Origin: Bacillota bacterium
GTDB taxonomy: Bacteria > Bacillota > Clostridia > Lachnospirales > Anaerotignaceae
Length of the DNA stretch: 7,212 bases
Assembly (NCBI GenBank): GCA_030526765.1
Contig: JAUNCB010000050.1
Location: 1-7,212, forward strand
Direction of reading: 5' to 3'
Shown: positions 1 through 5,812 of the stretch, piece after piece
How the letters are laid out: each line of letters opens with the position of its first letter
Position numbering within the stretch: position 1 is the first letter of the stretch
Position numbers and translations under genes: made by a program
The notes under the pieces: generated by a model
Seen by the model: only the letters and a program-made list of their open reading frames with translations
Told to the model about the DNA's origin: nothing
The model's database searches: none

Positions 1-19
1 CAAACAGAAAACACCCCCA

Positions 20-60
20 AAACAACAAAAAAGAGGCTGCCCATAACGGTTGCCTCTTTC
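20..60 (-). terminator. Intrinsic terminator at the end of the frl operon
   Basis: On the minus strand an 8-bp stem (AAAGAGGC at 30-37 with GCCTCTTT at 52-59) extends past one mismatch by a G-T and two G-C pairs to a loop of about 6 nt. It is followed by a run of six T, then GTTGTTTT. It lies about 26 bp after the frlD stop codon. This is a textbook Rho-independent terminator and marks the end of the operon. The remaining bases to position 1 show no gene. Confidence 0.9.
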
Positions 61-85
61 GCTGTTCTGTTTCAATCGCTCCCTC

Positions 86-880
86 TTACCATGCCCCCGC
101 ATAGGAAAGGGTCACACTGCTGTTTGCCGCCCCTGCAGCCATCGCCTCCGGCACAGTTTTCCCCTCACAAACGGCATAAAGGAAGCCTGCAATAAAGCTG
201 TCCCCTGCCCCCATAGTATCTACCACATCCACAGGTACAATACCGTAAGTGTAGAATTCCCTGCCGTCATAAGCGATGCTGCCCGCTTCGCCCCTTGTAG
301 CCACTACCACCTTAGGGCCTTTGGCGTGCATTTCCAGAAGGAAGGCTCTGATTTCTTCCTCTCCCTGATCATCAATGGAGAAGAAGCCATAATCCACATA
401 AGGAATAGCGATCCCCACCACAGGATCATCCAGTTTTGTGGCAAAGTCAAAGGCAATGGTCGCACCTTTTTCCTTCAGCAAGGGCAGTTCCTGTTCACAC
501 ATTCCCCACAGACCGGATACCACCATATCATACTCCGCCAGAAAAGCAATATCCTCTGCATTCAGCTTGAACTCTGCCATAACGCCCTCATCATACTCAC
601 CGAAAACACGGTCCCCGTTGATGATTTCTACATGAGACACCGCCGTATTGCCCTCCAGCACCTTCATACGGGAAATATCCACGCCCTTTCCTGCAATGGC
701 ATCCAGCATGATCCTGCCGTAGGAGTCTGTACCAACGGCACCGATATAAGCAGATTCTCCGCCCAGCCGTTTCACATATACCGCCACATTAACGGGATTT
801 CCGCCGGGGTAAGCGTTGCCGTCACTGTAAGCATCCACACAGTTGTCGCCTGCCGCTGCAATTCTGATCTTTCTTTCCAT
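86..880 (-). CDS. frlD: FrlD-like fructoselysine 6-kinase (PfkB/ribokinase family)
   Basis: This 264-residue cytoplasmic sugar kinase is predicted to use ATP to phosphorylate fructoselysine (or a related Amadori product) on C6, making the substrate of the FrlB deglycase. It has PfkB-family marks: the N-terminal GDNCVD segment (11-16), the PGGNPVNVAVY sugar-binding region (25-35) and the C-terminal signature DTMGAGDSF (221-229), where D227 is the expected catalytic base. From memory it matches E. coli FrlD almost end to end, including GDRVFGEYDEGVMAEF (89-104) and a C-terminus ending GAW, and the length agrees (261 in E. coli). The ATG follows the frlC stop codon directly, with GGAGG inside the end of frlC, so translation is probably coupled. 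It is the last gene before the operon terminator. A ribokinase for another substrate is possible but unlikely with frlB and frlC adjacent. Confidence 0.93.
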   Translation of the reverse strand: MERKIRIAAAGDNCVDAYSDGNAYPGGNPVNVAVYVKRLGGESAYIGAVGTDSYGRIMLDAIAGKGVDISRMKVLEGNTAVSHVEIINGDRVFGEYDEGVMAEFKLNAEDIAFLAEYDMVVSGLWGMCEQELPLLKEKGATIAFDFATKLDDPVVGIAIPYVDYGFFSIDDQGEEEIRAFLLEMHAKGPKVVVATRGEAGSIAYDGREFYTYGIVPVDVVDTMGAGDSFIAGFLYAVCEGKTVPEAMAAGAANSSVTLSYAGAW

Positions 881-1705
881 TTATTCTTCCTCCAATAATT
901 CTCTCACTCGTTTGATCGCCATCCCTGCATAAACAGAGGGCTCCTTCAGGTAGCCTGTTACCAGCTCAATGGTGGCCTGTCCGTCATAGCCCGCTTCCTG
1001 AATCTCTTTCAGCATTTCTTTTAACGGCAGACATCCGTCTCCCGGCAAGATATGGCTGTCGCTGACACCGTCATTATCAATGATATGCAGATACTGGAAG
1101 CGTTCCCCCAGACGGCGCACATATTCCGCCGCAGGCTCTCCTGTGGTAAAGGGAACCGCCAAATCCACCATCCCCACCAGATTGGGAGACGGCACCAGAG
1201 ACAGCGTTCTGTCTAAATCCCTTAAGCTGGTAATAACATTGCTCTCATAAACCGTCAGAGGCTCCAGAACAAGGGTCACGCCCTTCTGCTCCGCATATTC
1301 CGTCAATCTGCGCAGGCTTTTCATCAGACGCTTCATGATATCCATATCCTTTGCTTCATAGCCTGCATGGCCGGCGGAAATCAGCATTTTCTTCGCCCCG
1401 ATCTCCGCAGTGACATCAATGGCATCCTCCAGATACATCATGCTGCGTTCCCACTGTATTTCATCTCCCATCATATAATTATAGGGATACCCGTTATGCT
1501 CCGGTGTAAAGCATTCCACAGGCATTTCATATTTATCGATCAGTTCACGGATATGAACTGCTGTTTTCAATTTCAGATCGCCCACAAAGGCATGGGGATA
1601 CCCTCCCCATAGTTCAATATAATCATAACCAAAGCGCTTTGCATCGGCAAAGGCCTTTTCCAGCGGGTATCTTTGATACCCAGAAGTAAATAAACCAAGT
1701 CTCAT
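881..1705 (-). CDS. frlC: FrlC-like fructoselysine 3-epimerase (xylose isomerase-like TIM barrel)
   Basis: This 274-residue protein is predicted to interconvert psicoselysine and fructoselysine (C3 epimerisation), feeding the epimer into the FrlD/FrlB route. It is an AP-endonuclease-2/xylose-isomerase-like barrel. E148 (in LEPL), D181 (in MVD), H207 (in LHIID) and E247 (in IELV) sit where this family places its divalent metal ligands. E. coli FrlC, recalled from memory, shares the opening FTxGxQRxPxExAFxDA, the GGxPHAF stretch (34-40), NGYPYN (71-76) and LVPSPxL (170-175). The start at 1705 is preferred because GAGGAGG lies 6-7 bp upstream and the protein then begins like FrlC. An in-frame ATG at 1750 would add 15 residues encoded by the hairpin array and lacks a good ribosome binding site. 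Unlike the other junctions, frlC is separated from frlB by a 342-bp gap, so its expression may differ from the genes upstream. Confidence 0.92.
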   Translation of the reverse strand: MRLGLFTSGYQRYPLEKAFADAKRFGYDYIELWGGYPHAFVGDLKLKTAVHIRELIDKYEMPVECFTPEHNGYPYNYMMGDEIQWERSMMYLEDAIDVTAEIGAKKMLISAGHAGYEAKDMDIMKRLMKSLRRLTEYAEQKGVTLVLEPLTVYESNVITSLRDLDRTLSLVPSPNLVGMVDLAVPFTTGEPAAEYVRRLGERFQYLHIIDNDGVSDSHILPGDGCLPLKEMLKEIQEAGYDGQATIELVTGYLKEPSVYAGMAIKRVRELLEEE

Positions 1706-1710
1706 AGAAT

Positions 1711-1717
1711 CCTCCTC
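1711..1717 (-). promoter_or_regulatory. frlC ribosome binding site fixing the start at 1705
   Basis: Minus-strand GAGGAGG lies 5-11 bases before the ATG at 1703-1705, giving near-ideal Shine-Dalgarno spacing. It abuts the last hairpin of the intergenic array (stem end at 1718), so that hairpin could influence ribosome access. This is the reason for rejecting the longer reading frame that starts at 1750. Confidence 0.8.
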
Positions 1718-2049
1718 TCTCGAGCCTTCGAGAACCTGCGCCGCAGGCAAATAAGGGTGCAGGGAAATTATTTCCCTGCCAGGGTCTTTGCTGCCAGTAC
1801 TTCGTACTGGTCAGTTTCGCACTGTAAGCAGTGCTGCAGGGCATCGCCCAAGAAAGAAAAGCCGCCGCAAAAATTTGCAGCGGCAAAGCGGAAGGGTTCG
1901 GGAGCAAAGCGCTCCCGAATGCGATCCGCAGGCGGAATTCACTTCCGCTGAGGAAAACAGGGCGTTTCCAGCCTGCGCCGGAACGCCTCTGTTTATACAT
2001 CAGTTTCAACTCGCCAAAATATCATTTTGGCGAAGGGGCTCCGCCCCTT
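1718..2049 (-). repeat. Tandem array of about 13 different inverted repeats filling the frlB-frlC gap
   Basis: This stretch is noncoding, and about three quarters of it lies in back-to-back perfect or near-perfect palindromes. Hairpin spans, with stem lengths: 1718-1733 (6 bp), 1735-1747 (6), 1759-1779 (9, loop TTA), 1794-1810 (7, loop TTC), 1819-1834 (6), 1839-1849 (4, loop ATC), 1861-1884 (10 with one mismatch), 1897-1919 (9), 1920-1930 (4, loop ATC), 1932-1948 (6), 1955-1994 (14 with two bulged bases), 2011-2033 (10, loop ATC) and 2033-2049 (7, loop TCC). Loops are given as on the plus strand. The stems differ in sequence, so this is not a simple repeat, though a few 8-9 nt words recur. 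The array starts inside the frlB stop codon and ends against the frlC Shine-Dalgarno sequence. Its function is unknown. It may protect or process mRNA, attenuate transcription, or be a mosaic of palindromic elements. Confidence 0.88.
1851..1884 (-). terminator. Possible intrinsic terminator inside the frl operon
   Basis: On the minus strand the hairpin made of GCCGC/GCGGC and GCAAA/TTTGC arms (1861-1884, one internal mismatch) is followed directly by TTTTCTTTCT (1851-1860). A GC-rich stem next to a U-rich tract is the form of an intrinsic terminator. It is the only hairpin in the array with such a tail. If active, it would reduce frlC and frlD expression relative to frlB and the transporter. 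The T-tract has two C interruptions, so partial termination is more likely than complete. Confidence 0.6.
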
Positions 2050-3046
2050 AATAATCAAACTGTCTGTAATATCTTCTGATCGGCATGGGATGGCAGTTGA
2101 TCTTTTCCACATGCGCATCAATGCGGTTTGTTACAGCGTGCATCACCAGATGGCTGATGTGACCGCGATATTTTTCGCTGATCCCTTCGATGGCATAGTC
2201 TTTGGTATCAATGATTTCATAGTTTGCACAAACCTTAGGCAGGAATGCTACCACTCTTTCGCTCAGCTTTCTCTGGGAATCTTCGCCAACGAATACAGTT
2301 ACTGCTGTGTTCTTGTCAACGATTTCCAGCATACCATGGAAGAATTCCGCAGAATGGATAGATTTTGTTCTGATCCAGTGCTGTTCTTCCCAGTAGCACA
2401 TTGCATAGGAGTATGTTGCACCGTACTGGTTGCCTGCGCCTACGAAATAGTGGATGGGGTCTTCGCAGTGTCTTTCTGCATAAGCCTTACCAAAGTCATC
2501 TGCCGCCTTTTCCACTTCTACCAGACCTTTTGCCAGATGCTGATCCATTTCAGCATAGAATGCATCGTAGTCTGCGAATTCACCTGCATTTTTCATGAAG
2601 CAGTCTGCTGTCATGAAGAATTTCAGCTGTTCATTGGCAGGGTAAGAAATACACCAGTCTACCATTTCTGCCAGAGCTGCTGTTTCCTTATCAATGAAGC
2701 CAAATACCTTCGCACCTGCAGCCTGCGCTTTTTTCACGCCGTCTACCATTTCGATGGTGCTGCCTGTTACGGAGGAAATGATCACGATGGTACCTTCCCC
2801 GATGCGGTTATTGCCTGTCGCAATATATTCTGCTGCGTTTTCCACAAAGAAATTCAGAGAAGACATTTCTTTCATGTGTACTTCCGCCTGAAGGCAGGAA
2901 GCCCATGTGCCGCCGATTCCCAGCCAGCAGATGTTTTTATAGCCTTCTGCACAGATTTTATTTACGATTTCTTCGATCTGAGGACGCAGTGCCAGCGCAC
3001 CCTGCACGCTGTCGATCTGCGCCTGTTCGTCAAATTTAATAATCAT
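2048..3046 (-). CDS. frlB: FrlB-like fructosamine 6-phosphate deglycase (SIS domain)
   Basis: This 332-residue cytoplasmic protein has two SIS (phosphosugar isomerase) halves. It is predicted to hydrolyse fructoselysine 6-phosphate, or another Amadori 6-phosphate, to glucose 6-phosphate and the free amino acid. The first SIS unit shows GIGGTWAS (43-50) and the phosphosugar-binding loop SSVTGST (91-97). Aligned by eye to E. coli FrlB and Salmonella FraB, E221 and H237 keep the 16-residue spacing of the catalytic Glu/His pair known from FraB. HSAEFFHGMLEIV (231-243) corresponds to the usual ESGEFRHGPLEIV, and the end RRYYRQFDY matches the FrlB C-terminus. The Arg and Pro of EFRHGP are Phe and Met here, so the amino acid specificity may differ. 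The start follows the binding-protein stop by 6 bp with GGAGAA upstream. A GlmS-like isomerase is less likely, since there is no glutaminase domain and the neighbours are frlC and frlD. Confidence 0.88.
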   Translation of the reverse strand: MIIKFDEQAQIDSVQGALALRPQIEEIVNKICAEGYKNICWLGIGGTWASCLQAEVHMKEMSSLNFFVENAAEYIATGNNRIGEGTIVIISSVTGSTIEMVDGVKKAQAAGAKVFGFIDKETAALAEMVDWCISYPANEQLKFFMTADCFMKNAGEFADYDAFYAEMDQHLAKGLVEVEKAADDFGKAYAERHCEDPIHYFVGAGNQYGATYSYAMCYWEEQHWIRTKSIHSAEFFHGMLEIVDKNTAVTVFVGEDSQRKLSERVVAFLPKVCANYEIIDTKDYAIEGISEKYRGHISHLVMHAVTNRIDAHVEKINCHPMPIRRYYRQFDY

Positions 3047-3052
3047 ACGCTA

Positions 3053-4099
3053 TTATTCTCCAACTTTCAGTTTCTGGTAGTAGTCATTGTAGATTGTCAG
3101 AGCTTCGCCAACGTCTTCCTGGAAGAATACGTTTTCTTTGTAATCAAAGATTCTTGCAGGGTCGTTTTTGTATGTTTCGGAAGCAACTGCTACAGCTGCA
3201 TCGTTAGGGCAGGAATAAGGGAATTCATCCAGATTCTTAGCCATTACTTCGGGTTCGCAGATGTAGTTCAGGAATTTTTCAGCCAGATCAACATGTTTTG
3301 CACCTGTGGGGATTACATACAGGTCCATACCCAGCTGGATCGCATCGTCTGTGAAAGGAGCGATCTTGATTGTATCTTTTTCAGCCATTGCCCAGGAAGC
3401 GTTGCCGTCGTATGTAACAGCTACGGATACTGTGCCGTTTGTCAGGTTCTGTTCTGCATTGCCGTAAGCAGCAACGTTTTCGTTGAATTTAACCAGCCAT
3501 TCGTAAGCTTCAGCCAGTTCTGCTTCGTTTGTGGAGTTAGGGTCATAGCCCAGTGCTACCAGAGCCATAGGGAACAGGTTTCTTGCACCGTCGATTGTGG
3601 AGATCTGGCCTTTCAGCGCGGGATCCAGCAGATCGTTGTAGCCTGTGATTTCTACAGGGCATGTAGCGGAATCATATACTACATAGATGTAGTTCATCAG
3701 ATAAGGTACGCAGTAGCCCTTGGATACCCAGTAAGCATCGTTGATGTTAGAGGAGTTGGGCACGTTGTCCAGATTGATTTCTTCTACATAGCCGCCGGCA
3801 ATCAGGGATTCCATGTAAGCGTCGCAAGTCATGATCAGGTCATATTCTTCGCCGCCGCCAGCTGTCAGTTTGTTGATCGCATCCGCATTGTCACTCATGT
3901 AGGACAGGTTGATGGTGCAGCCGTTTTCTTCTTCAAATGCTGCGATCAGTTCGTCAGAAATGTACTGCTGCCACATATAGATGTTCAGCTCTGTACTTGC
4001 TTCTGCTGCAGGTTCTTCTGCAGGTGCGTCGGAGCCGCCGCAAGCTGCAACAGAAAATACCATTGCGCCAGTCAGCAGCAGTGCTAAAAATTTTTTCAT
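3053..4099 (-). CDS. potD: PotD-like extracellular substrate-binding lipoprotein of an ABC importer
   Basis: This 348-residue protein has a lipoprotein signal peptide: KK at 2-3, a hydrophobic core at 4-16 and lipobox VAAC with lipidated C20, followed by an acidic/Ala/Pro linker to about 36. It would be anchored outside the membrane and deliver ligand to the permeases. It matches E. coli PotD along its length, including a C-terminal DVGxAxxIYxxYYQKLKxG (329-347). Aligned by eye, the PotD ligand residues W34, Y37, D168, D257, Y293 and Q327 are kept (W43, Y46, D170, D259, Y295, Q327). E36, E171, W229 and W255 are Q45, N173, Y230 and G257. It therefore keeps the fold and part of the amine-binding pocket but probably not polyamine specificity. 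Given frlBCD downstream, the inferred ligand is an Amadori product such as fructoselysine. GGGAGG precedes the ATG, 15 bp after the permease stop. The symbol denotes the family, not a proven substrate. Confidence 0.9.
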   Translation of the reverse strand: MKKFLALLLTGAMVFSVAACGGSDAPAEEPAAEASTELNIYMWQQYISDELIAAFEEENGCTINLSYMSDNADAINKLTAGGGEEYDLIMTCDAYMESLIAGGYVEEINLDNVPNSSNINDAYWVSKGYCVPYLMNYIYVVYDSATCPVEITGYNDLLDPALKGQISTIDGARNLFPMALVALGYDPNSTNEAELAEAYEWLVKFNENVAAYGNAEQNLTNGTVSVAVTYDGNASWAMAEKDTIKIAPFTDDAIQLGMDLYVIPTGAKHVDLAEKFLNYICEPEVMAKNLDEFPYSCPNDAAVAVASETYKNDPARIFDYKENVFFQEDVGEALTIYNDYYQKLKVGE

Positions 4100-4114
4100 A
4101 ATAAAAACCTCCCT

Positions 4115-4936
4115 TTAAATTTTACTCTTTTTCTTTTTCAAAGAGCCTTGGATAATATTATTCAAAATCATCGCCGTTACGATGACCAGAACCATGATTG
4201 TGGTCAATGCATTTACATCGGGTGTGATACCGGACTTATTCATTGACAGGATGAGTACAGGCAGCGTAGACTGTCTTGCCCCCGCCAGCATATTACTCAT
4301 AACAACGTCATCAAAGGACAGCGTGAAGGAAAGGAACGCTGCACTCATAACGCCGGGGAAAATGGTCGGCAATGTTACCCGCAGGAAGGTCTGCACCCGG
4401 TTTGCACCCAAGTCCATGGATGCCTCCTCCAGTGTTTCATTGTCGCCGCTGATACGGCCCTTGATCGTTACCACCGCATACGGGATACAGAAGGTGCAGT
4501 GACCGATCAGGATACTGCCCATGCCCAGTGCCAGCCCCAGCTTCATAAAGATGATCAGAAGGGCTACCGCCAGAACGATCTCCGGCACGATAATGGGGAT
4601 ATACAGCATATTGTTGATCAGTTTTTTCCCTTTGAATTCATATTTCTTCAGTCCAAGGGCACCAATGGTACCGATGACTACGGAAATGATGGTACTCAGG
4701 ATGGCAATGACAATGGTATACCACAAGCTGTCGATCAGCGCATGGTTGGTAAACAGCTTCCCGTACCATTCGGTAGTAAACCCATTCCAGTAATAGTTAT
4801 ATCTCTGGTCATTGAAGGAAAATGCCATCATGACAGCCACAGGGATATAAAGGATCGCATACACAAGGAATGCATACACATCGCTGAGGATACGGTTTCT
4901 TTTTTCTCTTTTTGCTCTTTTGGATAATGCTGCCAT
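4115..4936 (-). CDS. potC: PotC-like ABC transporter permease
   Basis: This 273-residue inner-membrane permease forms a heterodimer with the PotB-like subunit. It has a basic N-terminus (KRAKREKRNR, 6-15) and about six hydrophobic segments, near 20-41, 70-96, 107-134, 140-158, 192-215 and 243-262. The cytoplasmic EAA loop that docks on the ATPase is EEASMDLGANRVQTFLRVTLP (170-190). The downstream SFDDVVMSNMLAG (207-219), followed by LPVLILSM, is typical of the PotC/YdcV group of polyamine-type permeases. The C-terminus is Lys-rich. The ATG abuts the PotB-like TAA with GGAGGTG just upstream, so the two permeases are probably translationally coupled at matched levels. The transported substrate is inferred from the operon, not from this protein. 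Confidence 0.92.
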   Translation of the reverse strand: MAALSKRAKREKRNRILSDVYAFLVYAILYIPVAVMMAFSFNDQRYNYYWNGFTTEWYGKLFTNHALIDSLWYTIVIAILSTIISVVIGTIGALGLKKYEFKGKKLINNMLYIPIIVPEIVLAVALLIIFMKLGLALGMGSILIGHCTFCIPYAVVTIKGRISGDNETLEEASMDLGANRVQTFLRVTLPTIFPGVMSAAFLSFTLSFDDVVMSNMLAGARQSTLPVLILSMNKSGITPDVNALTTIMVLVIVTAMILNNIIQGSLKKKKSKI

Positions 4937-5812
4937 TTACACCACCTCCATATCTTCGATCTTCGCAAATCTTGTATAAATGAAGATGAGCAGCATCGTA
5001 ACAAGGATCAGCAGCACGGAAAGCGCCGCACCCAGCGGCCAGTTTCGGATGGAGCCAAACTGATTCTTGATGATATTACCGATATACATAACCTTACCGC
5101 CGCCCAGCATATCCGTTACGGTGTAGATACCCAGAGAAGGGATAAACACCAGAATGATTGCGGAAAAAATACCGGGGAAGGTGATCGGCAGAGTTATTTT
5201 CATGAATGTTGTTCTGGCATTGGCACCCAGATCGGCAGATGCCTCCAGCAGGGATTTCTCCAGTTTTTCAATGGTGCTGTACAAAGGCAGCACTGCAAAG
5301 GGAAGCATATTGGTGATCAGACCGATCAACACCAGTTCGTCTGTATAGATAAAACCGATAGGCTTATCCACCAGACCCGTATTCACCAGAAAATTATTTA
5401 CAGGGCCGCTGGTCTGGAACAGCAGCAGCCATGCATTCAGACGCATCAGTGAGTTCGTCCAGAAGGGGATCATCAGCAGCGTGATCATCTTTGCTGCGGT
5501 ATCCTTGGGCTTTCTTGCAATGATATAGGCAAAGGGATAGCCGATCAGAATACAAAGCAGTGTTGTAACACCGGCCGCCTGCAGGGATTTCAGAATAACC
5601 TTGAAATAGGTAGGGTCAAGGATGGTCTGATAGCTTTCCATGGTAGGCTGATATACCACATCACCAAACACGCCTCTGGACATAAAGCTGATAAAAATAA
5701 TATACAGCAGCGGGATCGTCACAAAGAGGATCATCCACAGGGATACAGGCCCTGCCATTGCCATTTTGGGCAGCAGGTTCTTTTTCTTAGGCATTGCATT
5801 CGCACTACTCAT
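4937..5812 (-). CDS. potB: PotB-like ABC transporter permease
   Basis: This 291-residue inner-membrane permease is the partner of the PotC-like protein. A short basic N-terminus (KKKNLLPK, 9-16) is followed by about six membrane segments, near 21-44, 74-98, 107-131, 160-180, 212-235 and 259-280. The EAA loop EASADLGANARTTFMKITLP (190-209) is well preserved and should contact the ATPase. NAWLLLF (126-132) and TDMLGGGKVMYIGNII (233-248) fit the PotB/PotH group. The start is the ATG at 5810-5812, which overlaps the ATPase TGA stop by one base (TGATG) and has AGGGGG upstream. A TTG one codon earlier is open but less likely. No disruption is seen. The Pot-type family is clear, while the substrate (polyamine or Amadori compound) is open. 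Confidence 0.92.
   Translation of the reverse strand: MSSANAMPKKKNLLPKMAMAGPVSLWMILFVTIPLLYIIFISFMSRGVFGDVVYQPTMESYQTILDPTYFKVILKSLQAAGVTTLLCILIGYPFAYIIARKPKDTAAKMITLLMIPFWTNSLMRLNAWLLLFQTSGPVNNFLVNTGLVDKPIGFIYTDELVLIGLITNMLPFAVLPLYSTIEKLEKSLLEASADLGANARTTFMKITLPITFPGIFSAIILVFIPSLGIYTVTDMLGGGKVMYIGNIIKNQFGSIRNWPLGAALSVLLILVTMLLIFIYTRFAKIEDMEVV

Noticed and set aside
50..898. A 282-codon plus-strand frame opposite frlD
   Set aside because: It is an antisense shadow in codon register with a strongly supported kinase gene, and it also runs through the operon terminator.
1623..2009. A 128-codon minus-strand frame through the hairpin array into frlC
   Set aside because: It has no ribosome binding site, its composition reflects the palindromes, and its C-terminal part overlaps frlC in another frame.
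1718..2049. A CRISPR array or integron attC cluster
   Set aside because: There are no regularly spaced direct repeats and the spacers are too short for CRISPR. There are no cas or integrase genes, no attC-type conserved core sites and no cassette genes between the palindromes.
1757..2079. Three overlapping plus-strand frames of 64-87 codons in the frlB-frlC gap
   Set aside because: They lie over the inverted repeats, resemble no family I know, and lack a convincing ribosome binding site. They are best read as by-products of the palindromic sequence.
2027..4087. A 686-codon open frame on the plus strand
   Set aside because: It is antisense, in the same codon register, to two well-recognised genes (frlB and potD). 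It is Cys/Phe/His-rich with no recognisable domain and is explained by codon bias of the real genes.
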